From the NCBI RefSeq assembly GCF_001975825.1, contig NZ_MTKN01000005.1:47985-111984 (forward strand): a stretch of 64,000 bases of DNA, written 5' to 3'. The notes under the pieces are model-generated. The model saw nothing but the letters and a program-made list of their open reading frames with translations. It had not been told where the DNA came from and ran no database searches. This document shows, piece after piece, positions 7,945-16,129 of this stretch; position 1 is the stretch's first letter, and each line of letters starts with the position of its first letter. Source of the DNA: [Flexibacter] sp. ATCC 35208. Its GTDB lineage: Bacteria; Bacteroidota; Bacteroidia; Chitinophagales; Chitinophagaceae. A program made the translations under genes and the position numbers.

Positions 7945-9012
7945 TTATTGTTCCCTGTGGTAAATAAAAATATGATCGCCCAGTAGCGGGGTTTCAGAAG
8001 TTAGCTTTGCATGCTTTAACAGCGGTGCCGGAAGTCCTGCTGGCAATGTGATGGATCCTCTGATTATCCTTGCCTCATCCCACAATCCGGCTTCGATAAA
8101 GCTATTCAGAGTGGCGGCGCCGCCTTCTACCAGAACACTGAGCACCCGGCGCTCGTGCAGTTCGTGCATCAGCTGTGGGAGGCTGTCGCCGCTGAAGGCG
8201 ACGGTCTCCTGACTACCATCGTTCAATTGATCAGCTTCAGGTAACCTGTGGTTTTGACTGTCTCCGCTGAAAAAGAAAGTCTCCTGACTACCATCGTACA
8301 GATGATGAGTATTAGGTACCCTGTGGTGGGGGTCTATCACAATGCGCAAAGGATCATTGCCTGTCCAGAGACGGTTATTGAGCCGGGGATTATCCATTAC
8401 GGCAGTACGGCTGCCGACCAGAATACCTGCCTCCTCACTCCGCCAGCGGTGTACCAGTCTGTCGGAGTAGTGATTGGAGATACGAACAGGATGTCCGTCT
8501 TCAGTACCCATATACCCTGCCTGGCACTGGGCCCATTTTAATATTATATAGGGGCGTTGTTGCTCATGAAATGTAAAAAAGCGGCTGTTCAGTGCCCTGC
8601 ATTCGGCTTCCAGGATACCTGTCCGCACGGTGACACCTGCATTTTGGAGGATGCTGATCCCTTTTCCGGCTACGGCGCTGAAGGTATCAATACAGCCAAT
8701 GACCACTTCCCGGATCTTTTCTGTGACGATCAGGTTGGCACAGGGAGGTGTTTTGCCATAGTGAGCACAGGGTTCCAGGCTCACGTACATGGTGGCTGCA
8801 GGAATCAGGTGCCGGTTCCCATCTTTTACAGAATTGACACAATTCACCTCGGCATGCGCCTGCCCGTATATCCTGTGGTATCCCTCTCCTATTATCCTGC
8901 CTTCGTGCACCAACACCGCTCCCACCATAGGGTTCGGTGCTACATGCCCTGCTCCAAGGGTAGCCAGCTGAATGCAACGGGACATGAAAAATTCATCTGT
9001 AAGGCGGTTCAT
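7945..9012 (-). CDS. ribD: RibD, riboflavin deaminase/reductase
   Basis: Bifunctional enzyme for the second and third steps of riboflavin synthesis: pyrimidine deaminase, then ribosyl reductase with NADPH. 355 residues. The zinc deaminase site is clear: His53 and Glu55 (HAEVNC), Cys82 and Cys91 (PCAHYGKTPPC). The reductase domain starts near residue 153 (PYIILKWAQ) and ends with the VEGGAATLNSFI motif. Unusually, residues 240-245 and 265-270 both read DGSQET, part of a 25-residue tandem duplication (75-bp period at about 8204 and 8279) in a surface loop of the reductase domain. It heads a likely operon with the secreted protein and yigZ. Its upstream region is a triplicated promoter-like repeat. 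Confidence 0.95.
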   Translation of the reverse strand: MNRLTDEFFMSRCIQLATLGAGHVAPNPMVGAVLVHEGRIIGEGYHRIYGQAHAEVNCVNSVKDGNRHLIPAATMYVSLEPCAHYGKTPPCANLIVTEKIREVVIGCIDTFSAVAGKGISILQNAGVTVRTGILEAECRALNSRFFTFHEQQRPYIILKWAQCQAGYMGTEDGHPVRISNHYSDRLVHRWRSEEAGILVGSRTAVMDNPRLNNRLWTGNDPLRIVIDPHHRVPNTHHLYDGSQETFFFSGDSQNHRLPEADQLNDGSQETVAFSGDSLPQLMHELHERRVLSVLVEGGAATLNSFIEAGLWDEARIIRGSITLPAGLPAPLLKHAKLTSETPLLGDHIFIYHREQ

Positions 9013-9014
9013 GA

Positions 9015-9182
9015 CAGTATTTGTATCTTTACTTTACCTGCAAAGGTATCTCCCTGGATTTCAGGAATTATATCCTTGTCAGTGTTTGTATCTTTACTTT
9101 TACCTGCAAAAATATCACCCTGCATTTCAGGAATTACATCCTTGTCAGTGTTTGTATCTTTACTTTTGCCTGCAAAAATATC
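9015..9182. repeat. 65-66 bp tandem repeat covering ribD/prmC intergenic promoter
   Basis: Two full units (anchors TTTGTATCTTTAC at 9020 and 9085) and one partial unit (9151) fill the gap between the divergent ribD and prmC starts. On the minus strand each unit contains an exact TAnnTTTG box: TACCTTTG in the first, TATTTTTG in the second and third. The ribD -7 element is therefore present three times. On the plus strand each unit has TATCTTTA. No good -33 TTTG is seen at proper spacing. Confidence 0.85.
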
Positions 9183-9220
9183 GTTTACGCAGGGAATTTC
9201 CCTTTTTTATACCAGAGCTT

Positions 9221-10078
9221 ATGACCATTCAGGCCGCATTTGTACAGATCATCTCCGCGCTAACCCCCATCCATGGCGATCGGGAAGCTGCCAGTATCGC
9301 TCATATTTTAATGGAGCATATTACCGGTCTTGGCAGAATGGATAGGATCGTCTATAAAGATAAAGAACTTACTGAGGATCAGGAGGTTCAATTACCTATT
9401 GCACTGGAAGCCATGTTGAGAAATGAACCGGTGCAGTATGTGACGGGAACAGCTTGGTTTTATGGGATGGAATTGAAGGTAACACCGGATGTGTTGATAC
9501 CAAGACCGGAAACGGAGGAATTGGCAGAGTGGATTATTGAGGATGTGCGAAAGGCGGGCACGCAACCAGGAATATTGGATATTGGTACGGGGAGTGGGGC
9601 GATACCGCTGGCGATTAAAAAAAATCTGCCTTTGGCTACTGTTAGCGCTATTGATATAAGTTCGGGGGCATTGAAGATCGCGATAGAAAATGCGAATAAA
9701 CTATCACTGGCAATTAATTTTTCACTGGTGGACGTATTAGATGCCAATGCAACTGCGGCTTTGCCTTCTTATGATATTATTGTAAGTAATCCTCCTTATA
9801 TCTGTGAACATGAGAGCGCAGGTATGCAGGAGCAGGTGGTGAGCTATGAGCCGAATATTGCACTGTTTGTACCTGATAATGATCCTCTTCGTTTTTATCG
9901 CAGAATAGGTCAGTTGGGGCAGGAGAAGTTATCTGCAGGTGGTGGGTTGTATTTTGAGATTAATGAGGCGTATGGGAAGGAAACGGTGAGTTTGCTGGAG
10001 GAGCAGGGGTATGTCAATGTGGTATTGAAACAGGATCTTTATGGAAAGGATAGGATGGTGAAGGCAACTAAATTTTAA
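9221..10078 (+). CDS. prmC: PrmC, release factor glutamine methyltransferase
   Basis: N5-methylates the GGQ glutamine of peptide release factors RF1/RF2 with S-adenosylmethionine; cytoplasmic, 285 residues. An N-terminal helical domain is followed by the linker PVQYVTGTAWFYG, the SAM motif ILDIGTGSGAIPLAI and the catalytic NPPY (VSNPPYICEHE). The frame stays open upstream to 8972, but that stretch is the tandem repeat plus antisense ribD; ATG at 9221 gives the family length and N-terminus. Its last codons and stop are duplicated 46 bases downstream. Confidence 0.95.
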   Translation: MTIQAAFVQIISALTPIHGDREAASIAHILMEHITGLGRMDRIVYKDKELTEDQEVQLPIALEAMLRNEPVQYVTGTAWFYGMELKVTPDVLIPRPETEELAEWIIEDVRKAGTQPGILDIGTGSGAIPLAIKKNLPLATVSAIDISSGALKIAIENANKLSLAINFSLVDVLDANATAALPSYDIIVSNPPYICEHESAGMQEQVVSYEPNIALFVPDNDPLRFYRRIGQLGQEKLSAGGGLYFEINEAYGKETVSLLEEQGYVNVVLKQDLYGKDRMVKATKF

Positions 10079-10131
10079 CATTACAGGGTAATAAACACTG
10101 GTATGCCAGGTTACTAAATTTTAACATTACA
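10067..10131 (+). repeat. Direct repeat of prmC stop region
   Basis: The 19-mer ACTAAATTTTAACATTACA at 10067-10085 contains the last two codons and stop of prmC. It is repeated exactly at 10113-10131, a 46-base period. Confidence 0.85.
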
Positions 10132-10230
10132 AATATTAAACCTGGGTAGCAATGTCGGGTCTTTATAGCAGCAGTCTATAACCTGCATGCGAGCTAACTT
10201 CTTTATTATTACTTCTCAATTGGCAAAAAG

Positions 10231-10264
10231 AACGGCTCCGGAACTTAAGTGGTCCGGAGCCGTT
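10231..10264. terminator. Bidirectional terminator between prmC and exbD
   Basis: Arms AACGGCTCCGGA (10231-10242) and its complement (10253-10264) enclose a 10-base loop containing CTTAAG; A-rich and T-rich flanks lie on either side. It separates the convergent prmC and exbD. The gap 10079-10422 contains this hairpin, the prmC tail repeat and the exbD tail repeats; I see no gene in it. Confidence 0.8.
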
Positions 10265-10274
10265 TGAATTTCGT

Positions 10275-10430
10275 ATTGGTATAGTCGTTAGCACTATCTG
10301 GTAGAGTTGACCTTTGGACTTACAGTCATCAGATCTGGTTGTAAAAGTCGATCGTAAGACTTGCTTTAGTCGTTAGAGCTATCTGGTATTGATGATCATA
10401 AGAATTGCCATAGCCGTCAACCCTATTTAG
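10275..10430 (-). repeat. Diverged repeats of the exbD stop region
   Basis: Three related segments of about 28 bases occur at 10275-10302, 10360-10387 and 10403-10430. Read on the plus strand they share TAGTCGTTAGnnCTATCTGGT, the third being more diverged and containing the exbD stop codon. They are copies of the exbD 3' end placed beyond its stop. Confidence 0.6.
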
Positions 10431-10839
10431 TTTCAGGCGGTTTAGTAGTTGCCAATACAACCTTGGCACCTATTTCGCGCGCAATCTCCATAATAGACAC
10501 CACATCCTCTACCGGAACTGACTTTTCTGCATTCACCACGATGGTAGGATCTACTTCCTTGGAATCACGGGCAATAGATGCGGCAAGCATCTGCTTCAGA
10601 CTTCCAAAAGCTACCTTGTTGGTACCTACAAAGAATTCTCTTTTATCGTTGATGCTGACAACCACAGTCTGTTTAGACTTGGTATTGCTCTTTGCCTTTG
10701 GCAAAGTCAGCTTGATTACATTCGGATTGGCCAGCGTGGATACGATCAGGAAGAAGAGCAGCAGAATGAACAAGATGTCATTCAGCGCCCCGCTGTGCAT
10801 CTCCACGTGATTTTTATTTCTTCTGTTGCGTAAGTTCAT
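10423..10839 (-). CDS. exbD: ExbD/TolR family biopolymer transport protein
   Basis: 138-residue inner-membrane protein with one N-terminal transmembrane helix (ALNDILFILLLFFLIVSTLA) and a periplasmic ExbD/TolR domain. The helix includes the conserved Asp at LNDILF, needed in the family for proton-motive coupling. It follows exbB by 8 bases, so the two form one operon of an ExbBD-type motor that energises TonB or Tol partners. No TonB gene is adjacent; candidates with TonB C-terminal domains lie at 48.6-50.7 kb. Confidence 0.92.
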   Translation of the reverse strand: MNLRNRRNKNHVEMHSGALNDILFILLLFFLIVSTLANPNVIKLTLPKAKSNTKSKQTVVVSINDKREFFVGTNKVAFGSLKQMLAASIARDSKEVDPTIVVNAEKSVPVEDVVSIMEIAREIGAKVVLATTKPPETK

Positions 10840-10847
10840 AAGCTTGA

Positions 10848-11564
10848 TTATCTGGTTGGCTCCTGTAAAATATCGATAAACTCAGCAGAAGCAGCTTCCA
10901 TCTTATTGATAGTCTTGTCTATCTGTGCGTTCAGGAAACTGTAGCCGATATAAGCCACCAGACCGATAATCAGACCAGATGCAGAAGTGATCATCTTCAC
11001 ATAGATACCACCGGCAATGGTGCCCAGTGTGATATCGGAAGTGATAGAGATATTGAAGAAGGTCTGAATCATACCAGCGATGGTACCCAGGAATCCGAAC
11101 ATAGGTGCGATACCGGAAATAATGGAGAGAATCACGAGGTTCTTTTCCATTTTATAAATTTCCAGTTTACCTACATTCTCCATGGATTTCTCGATGCTCT
11201 CAATAGGCTTACCTATGCGCTGTATGCCTTTGTCGATCATACGGGCAATAGGACTGTTGGTGTTCTTTGACAAAGAACGGGCAGCCTGGATGTTGCCATT
11301 GGAGATATGATCACGGATCATTGGCATGAAGTTATCTTCCAGTTTACCTGCTTTGGAGATGGTGAGATACCTTTCTACAAAGGAGAAAACAGCGATAACA
11401 GAGAGGATCCCGAGAGGGATCATGAGAATACCACCCTTTGCCAGCAGGTCTAATAAGCTGATATGCTGATCGGCAGCGGCGACGGTACTTGCGCCGGCAG
11501 CCACTGTATCGGGCTTAGGCGATAATAAGGAATCCTGGAGTAATGTTACTAATCCTAAGAGCAT
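10848..11564 (-). CDS. exbB: ExbB/MotA/TolQ family proton channel
   Basis: 238-residue polytopic inner-membrane protein with transmembrane segments near residues 43-62 (GGILMIPLGILSVIAVFSFV), 150-170 (LSIISGIAPMFGFLGTIAGM) and 190-215. The conserved family signature GTIAGMIQTFF is present. It forms the ExbB pentamer around ExbD. It heads the exbB-exbD operon, with a TACTTTTG -7 box 20 bases upstream of the start. Confidence 0.93.
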   Translation of the reverse strand: MLLGLVTLLQDSLLSPKPDTVAAGASTVAAADQHISLLDLLAKGGILMIPLGILSVIAVFSFVERYLTISKAGKLEDNFMPMIRDHISNGNIQAARSLSKNTNSPIARMIDKGIQRIGKPIESIEKSMENVGKLEIYKMEKNLVILSIISGIAPMFGFLGTIAGMIQTFFNISITSDITLGTIAGGIYVKMITSASGLIIGLVAYIGYSFLNAQIDKTINKMEAASAEFIDILQEPTR

Positions 11565-11583
11565 GAATAAAAATTTAACCTTG

Positions 11584-11591
11584 CAAAAGTA
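11584..11591 (-). promoter_or_regulatory. -7 promoter box of exbB
   Basis: TACTTTTG on the minus strand matches TAnnTTTG exactly and ends 20 bases before the exbB start codon. A -33 TTG candidate upstream is not at ideal spacing. Confidence 0.6.
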
Positions 11592-11717
11592 TTACATCAA
11601 ATGCAACAAGCAGGGAAAGATACCAATATTATGTAAACATTTAACGTATATGTCCCTAAAATATTATCCCCATGCATCATAAGTGGATGATGCACTTCCT
11701 CTTGCAGCCATTTCTAT

Positions 11718-11839
11718 GCCAGATGTGAATCAGGTGCTTTTTCGTGCACCAGATGTGGTCAGGTGTTTTACTATAGCTGAATTGAGACACCCCTCTTTTC
11801 TCCCACACCTGCATCAGCTCTTCTCCTCCCAAACCTGCG
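11718..11839. repeat. Two repeat pairs downstream of pepT
   Basis: The end of pepT (11820-11839, plus strand CTTCTCCTCCCAAACCTGCG) is copied with changes at 11795-11812 (CTTTTCTCCCACACCTGC), beyond its stop. A second pair of about 29 bases (CCAGATGTGAATCAGGTG at 11719 and CCAGATGTGGTCAGGTG at 11749) lies further downstream. The rest of 11592-11813 holds no gene I can see. Confidence 0.6.
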
Positions 11840-13058
11840 CCAAATGCACGATCGTCTGCACCGCCTTTTGCATATCCTGTATGCTCACATATTCATACTT
11901 ACTGTGCAGCGCCATCTCACCTGTAAAGATATTAGGACATGGCAACCCCATAAAAGAAAGACGGGAACCATCTGTACCCCCACGGATAATCATTTTCAAT
12001 GGCTCCACTCCTGCCCTGCGAATCGCTTCTTCCGCATAATCAGTGACCTGCGGATGCAGGTTCAGCACCTCTTTCATATTGCGATACTGCTCTGTAACAG
12101 TGAGTTTCGCACTGGCAGTCGGATATTTTGGCATCACGGCATCCAGTATATTCTGCAGGAAAGCCGCATGGTCTTTTAGTTTAGCAGTGACGAAGTCACG
12201 AAGAATGAAATCAATTTCTGCATGTTCTACGATACCACTCACTCTCACTGGGTGAATAAACCCCTGACGATCTTCGGTGGTTTCAGGAGAAAGGCTGTCT
12301 TTGGGCAGTGCGTCTACGATTTCCGAAGCTATCTTGATGGCGCTCACCAATTTATCCTTTGCTGTGCCCGGGTGTACACTCACCCCTTCGATCACAATTT
12401 TGGCCGCATCGGCACTGAAGCTCTCGTCTTCCAGTGAACCCAGTTCGCCGCCATCGAGGGTGTAACCAAAGCTGGCGCCGAGCTTAGACATATCCAGTTT
12501 TTCTACGCCACGACCTACTTCTTCATCTGGTGTGAAGAGGATGCGGATGGTGCCATGTTTGATTTCAGGGTGCGCCATCAGGTAATGAGCGGCATCCATG
12601 ATTTCGGCTATACCAGCTTTGTCGTCGGCACCCAACAGGGTATTGCCGGCGGCGGTGATGATGTCGTCGCCTATTTTGGAGGCGAGGTATGGATGAAGGG
12701 CGGTTTTGATGATGGTATTATCTTCAGGCAGTTCAATGTCGTTGCCATCGTAATGCATGTGGATGATGGGTTTTACACCTGTACCACTACAGTCACTGCT
12801 GGTGTCCATGTGGGAGCAGAAGCAGATCACAGGCACCTCTTTGGTAGTGTTAGAAGGAATGGTGGCGAATACATAACCATGTTCATCCATCTCAGCATCG
12901 GTGATGCCTATTTCGTGCAGTTCCTGGATGAGCAGGCGACCAAGGTCTTTTTGTTTTTCTGTGGAAGGAAAACTTTTGCTCAGTGGATCGGACTGTGTGT
13001 CTATCTGGACATAGCGCAGGAAGCGCTCAGTAACGGTGTATTTGTAATTAGTGAACAT
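11814..13058 (-). CDS. pepT: Peptidase T (tripeptide aminopeptidase)
   Basis: Zinc aminopeptidase of family M20B that removes the N-terminal residue of tripeptides; cytoplasmic, 414 residues, normal for PepT. Visible metal-site motifs are CFCSHMDTSSD (His and Asp), LLGADDKAGIAEI (bridging Asp), TPDEEVGRG (catalytic Glu and metal Glu), and the C-terminal IRGGTDGSRLSFMGLPCPNI and ALHSKYEYV. It is monocistronic and divergent from metE. Its final codons (QVWEEKS) are duplicated with changes just past the stop. Confidence 0.95.
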   Translation of the reverse strand: MFTNYKYTVTERFLRYVQIDTQSDPLSKSFPSTEKQKDLGRLLIQELHEIGITDAEMDEHGYVFATIPSNTTKEVPVICFCSHMDTSSDCSGTGVKPIIHMHYDGNDIELPEDNTIIKTALHPYLASKIGDDIITAAGNTLLGADDKAGIAEIMDAAHYLMAHPEIKHGTIRILFTPDEEVGRGVEKLDMSKLGASFGYTLDGGELGSLEDESFSADAAKIVIEGVSVHPGTAKDKLVSAIKIASEIVDALPKDSLSPETTEDRQGFIHPVRVSGIVEHAEIDFILRDFVTAKLKDHAAFLQNILDAVMPKYPTASAKLTVTEQYRNMKEVLNLHPQVTDYAEEAIRRAGVEPLKMIIRGGTDGSRLSFMGLPCPNIFTGEMALHSKYEYVSIQDMQKAVQTIVHLAQVWEEKS

Positions 13059-13197
13059 AGTGCAAACGTAAGAAATACTAGTAAAAGTAAAATTTACTAT
13101 TTATTACTGACAATTATTATAAAAACAGCACATATGAATAGTTTTATTTCATTAAACAGAACAATACACCAAATATTACAACTTAAATAGTTCATTT

Positions 13198-13205
13198 TAT
13201 CTTTC
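13198..13205 (+). promoter_or_regulatory. Candidate -7 box for metE leader
   Basis: TATCTTTC, one base off TAnnTTTG, lies just before the cobalamin riboswitch and would start the transcript near 13212. Confidence 0.4.
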
Positions 13206-13209
13206 TTCA

Positions 13210-13325
13210 TAGGTTTGTGTAGAAATTTGTGCTGCGGTATGGAACCGTGTGCAAATCACGGGCTGACGCGCAACTGTAAATGACGTATGCTGTCATGAAG
13301 CCAGATACTTGTCGCAGGCAGATAT
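13210..13325 (+). ncRNA. Cobalamin (B12) riboswitch upstream of metE
   Basis: The leader contains the conserved core of the cobalamin aptamer in order: GGAACCGTGTGCAAATCACG (13241-13260), GGGCTGACGCGCAACTGT with the B12-box core GCAACTGTAAA (13270-13280), a variable stem (TGACGTATGCTGTCA), then GAAGCCAGATAC (13297-13308). CTGCG near 13233 can pair with CGCAG near 13313 to close it. A T-run (GATATTTTTTC) follows 25 bases before the metE start, so control may be by early termination or by blocking translation. Expected effect from the family: B12 switches off the B12-independent methionine synthase. Confidence 0.92.
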
Positions 13326-13352
13326 TTTTTCACCTTATTAAATAATGTAAGT

Positions 13353-15752
13353 ATGCAAACGAATGTTCCCGGCTATCCGCGAATTGGTAGCAACAGAGAA
13401 TTGAAGAAAGCAAACGAAGCGTATTGGGCAGGCAGGATCTCTTTGGAGAAGTTGCAGATGACTGCCAGACAGCTTCGCCGTCAGAATTGGGAAACCCTGC
13501 GTGATGCCGGGATTGATCTGATTCCTTCGAATGACTTTTCTTATTATGACCAGGTGCTGGATATGTGTTTGATGACGAATACGATTCCTGCCAGGTTCCT
13601 GGCATTGCAGGCTACACAGGTGTCGGCGAGTAGTCCTGAGTTGTATTTTGGTATGGCGCGTGGGTACCAGAAAAATGGGTTTGACCTGACGGCGTTGGAA
13701 ATGACGAAGTGGTTTGATACGAACTATCATTATCTCGTACCTGAGTTTGATGGTACACAACAATTTGCTTTAACTTATAATAAAGCGCTGGAAGAATTTG
13801 AAGAAGCAAAGGCATTGGGGATACATACCAAACCTGTGCTCATTGGGCCTGTGAGCTTTTTGCTGTTGGGTAAGATCAAAGATGAAAAATTGCAGGTAGC
13901 TGATTTACTGGATAAATTATTGCCTGTATATATATCCCTGTTACAGTCTTTGGAAAATGCAGGAGCTACCTGGATCCAGATAGATGAACCTACGCTGGTG
14001 CTGGATCTGACACCACAGGAGCAATCAATGTTTTCATATGCTTATAGTAAGATTGCAGCCGTCCTTTCATCCGTTAAATTGTTGTTGACTACATATTTTG
14101 GTAGCCTGCAGGATAATACTGCGTTGACTTTGAAACTACCGGTAAATGCATTGCATATTGATCTGGTGCGTGCACCGGAACAATTAGAAGTTATTTTGGA
14201 GCATGCGCCCAAACACCTGCAACTGTCATTGGGTGTAGTGAATGGAAGGAATATCTGGAAGAATAATTATGAGAATAGTCTGGCATTAATTAAGAGAGCG
14301 ATTGCCGTATTGGGTGAAGAGAGAGTAATGATTGGTAGTTCCTGTTCATTGCTGCATTCGCCATATGATCTGGATCTGGAAGAGCTGACACCACAATTGA
14401 AAAACTGGATGGCGTTTGCAAAGCAGAAGGTGTATGAGTTGGTGGATATCAGGAAAATTCTGGATGGGGAGGATGCGATTAAGGATGGAGATAAAGGGAT
14501 TCGGACTGGTGAGCATGTGACTCTGGATGGCATTCATGCGATTCGAAATAGTGATCATACGACCCTGGATGGTATTCATGCGATTCTCGCAGCCAATAAA
14601 GCTGCTATGGAGGAAAGAGCCACGGCAGACATCATTCACAAACCAGCTGTAAAAGCCCGTCTGGCAGCATTGACAGTTAACGACGCCAATCGTAAAAGTG
14701 AGTTTACCATTCGTCAGCAGGCACAGGAAGCAGTGCTGAAATTGCCTTTATTCCCTACTACTACCATCGGTTCATTTCCACAGACAGAAGATATCCGTAA
14801 GCTGCGTGCAGATGTAAAGAAAGGAGCGATCACACAGGATGATTATGATATAGCAATTCGTAAAGCGATTGGTGAATCCGTGCATTTACAGGAACGTTTG
14901 CAATTGGATGTATTGGTGCATGGTGAGTTTGAGCGGAATGACATGGTGGAATATTTTGGTGAACAACTGGAAGGATTTGTATTTACAAAGAATGGTTGGG
15001 TGCAAAGTTATGGTTCACGATGTGTAAAGCCACCTATCATTTATGGTGATGTATCCCGTCCTGTACCAATGACAGTCGCATGGAGCAGTTATGCACAATC
15101 GCTGACAAGACAACCAATGAAAGGTATGCTGACAGGGCCTGTGACAATATTGCAATGGTCATTTGTGAGAGATGATCAACCTCGTGCAGATACCACTTTA
15201 CAAATTGCACTTGCCATCAGAGATGAGGTAAATGACCTGGAAAAAGCGGGTATCCGGGTGATACAGGTAGATGAACCTGCTATCAGGGAAGGATTACCAC
15301 TGCGTCGTGCAGATTGGGGAGCGTATTTGGACTGGGCCGTAAAAGCCTTTAGGGTAGCGGTTTCTGGCGTGGAAGATGCGACGCAGATCCATACGCATAT
15401 GTGCTATTCTGAGTTCAATGATATCATTGATAGTATTGCAGCAATGGATGCAGATGTGATTACGATTGAAACAAGTCGTTCACAAATGGAATTGTTAGAA
15501 GTATTTTCCACATTCAGGTATCCTTATGAAATAGGCCCTGGTGTATATGATATTCATTCACCAAGAGTACCCACTATAGCGGAAATGACGGCATTACTTG
15601 AAAAAGCAGCGCAGCTGCTGCCCGCAAGAAATATATGGGTGAATCCTGATTGCGGATTGAAAACAAGGAAGTGGCCGGAGACGGAACAAGCTTTGAGGAA
15701 TATGGTGAGTGCTGCGCAGCAGATGAGGGTCGCTATTAAACAGCCGATTTGA
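13353..15752 (+). CDS. metE: MetE, B12-independent methionine synthase
   Basis: Transfers a methyl group from methyltetrahydropteroyl-triglutamate to homocysteine; cytoplasmic, 799 residues. The N-terminal barrel begins GYPRIGSNRELKKANEAYW and the catalytic C-terminal barrel near residue 465 (FPTTTIGSFPQT). Zinc ligands are His682 and Cys684 (HTHMCYSEFND) and Cys767 (NPDCGLKTR). All three are 41 residues later than the E. coli ligands (641, 643, 726), so the extra length lies before them. It falls largely in the inter-barrel linker, where LDGxxAI occurs three times (370, 391, 405), the last two in a 42-bp tandem duplication. It is controlled by the riboswitch just upstream. A 17-bp tandem repeat covers its stop codon. 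Confidence 0.97.
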   Translation: MQTNVPGYPRIGSNRELKKANEAYWAGRISLEKLQMTARQLRRQNWETLRDAGIDLIPSNDFSYYDQVLDMCLMTNTIPARFLALQATQVSASSPELYFGMARGYQKNGFDLTALEMTKWFDTNYHYLVPEFDGTQQFALTYNKALEEFEEAKALGIHTKPVLIGPVSFLLLGKIKDEKLQVADLLDKLLPVYISLLQSLENAGATWIQIDEPTLVLDLTPQEQSMFSYAYSKIAAVLSSVKLLLTTYFGSLQDNTALTLKLPVNALHIDLVRAPEQLEVILEHAPKHLQLSLGVVNGRNIWKNNYENSLALIKRAIAVLGEERVMIGSSCSLLHSPYDLDLEELTPQLKNWMAFAKQKVYELVDIRKILDGEDAIKDGDKGIRTGEHVTLDGIHAIRNSDHTTLDGIHAILAANKAAMEERATADIIHKPAVKARLAALTVNDANRKSEFTIRQQAQEAVLKLPLFPTTTIGSFPQTEDIRKLRADVKKGAITQDDYDIAIRKAIGESVHLQERLQLDVLVHGEFERNDMVEYFGEQLEGFVFTKNGWVQSYGSRCVKPPIIYGDVSRPVPMTVAWSSYAQSLTRQPMKGMLTGPVTILQWSFVRDDQPRADTTLQIALAIRDEVNDLEKAGIRVIQVDEPAIREGLPLRRADWGAYLDWAVKAFRVAVSGVEDATQIHTHMCYSEFNDIIDSIAAMDADVITIETSRSQMELLEVFSTFRYPYEIGPGVYDIHSPRVPTIAEMTALLEKAAQLLPARNIWVNPDCGLKTRKWPETEQALRNMVSAAQQMRVAIKQPI

Positions 15753-15780
15753 TTGAGTTACTTATTTGATCGGGTTACTT
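15747..15780 (+). repeat. 17-bp tandem repeat over metE stop codon
   Basis: ATTTGATTGAGTTACTT (15747-15763, last codon plus stop) is immediately repeated as ATTTGATCGGGTTACTT (15764-15780), 15 of 17 identical. Confidence 0.85.
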
Positions 15781-15786
15781 CACTGA

Positions 15787-15825
15787 GCAGCATTACGGAA
15801 CAGCGAAGCTGTTTCGTAATGCTGC
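15787..15825 (+). terminator. First of two hairpins after metE
   Basis: A stem of 18 pairs with one G-U (AGCAGCATTACGGAACAGC with its complement ending at 15825) encloses a three-base loop. Confidence 0.7.
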
Positions 15826-15828
15826 TAT

Positions 15829-15873
15829 GCGTTTGTCTGGAATGCTTGCTGATCAAGCATTCCAGACAAACGC
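15829..15873 (+). terminator. Second hairpin after metE, 20-bp perfect stem
   Basis: GCGTTTGTCTGGAATGCTTG at 15829-15848 pairs perfectly with 15854-15873 around a 5-base loop, followed by TATATTTTTC. This is the likely metE terminator; the tandem arrangement with the preceding hairpin is unusual. Confidence 0.8.
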
Positions 15874-15896
15874 TATATTTTTCGTACCTTTAAGCT

Positions 15897-16112
15897 ATGG
15901 CAGAACATGAAACCGTCAGCTGTCCACGCTGTAACAAAACATTCGAATGCCGGGTCGGCTCTATTCTTCGCTGCCAATGCCAGGAGGTTACGCTTAATGA
16001 AGAAGAACGAATCTTCATCGCTACCCAATATTCAGGTTGCCTTTGCGCCGCTTGCATGGAAGAGATGAAAACGAAATACAAAGAGGAACAATTAAAAAGG
16101 AACAATTTTTAA
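15897..16112 (+). CDS. Small cysteine-rich CWC-type zinc protein
   Basis: 71-residue protein resembling the cysteine-rich CWC family. Two CxxC-like knuckles are present: CPRCNKTFEC and CQCQ in the first half, then CLCAACMEEMK, giving eight cysteines that probably bind zinc. Function unknown. It lies 17 bases upstream of the acyl-CoA thioesterase, so the two may be co-transcribed. It is short but clearly coding: no competing frame, a conserved cysteine pattern and its own ATG just after the metE terminator. Confidence 0.8.
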   Translation: MAEHETVSCPRCNKTFECRVGSILRCQCQEVTLNEEERIFIATQYSGCLCAACMEEMKTKYKEEQLKRNNF

Positions 16113-16129
16113 AGCGATAAATCAACATT

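Noticed and set aside
8557-9220. Long plus-strand frames crossing ribD and the repeat region, one continuing into prmC
   Set aside because: They run antisense through ribD and the repeats; the repeat unit near 66 bp keeps frames open artificially. prmC starts at 9221.
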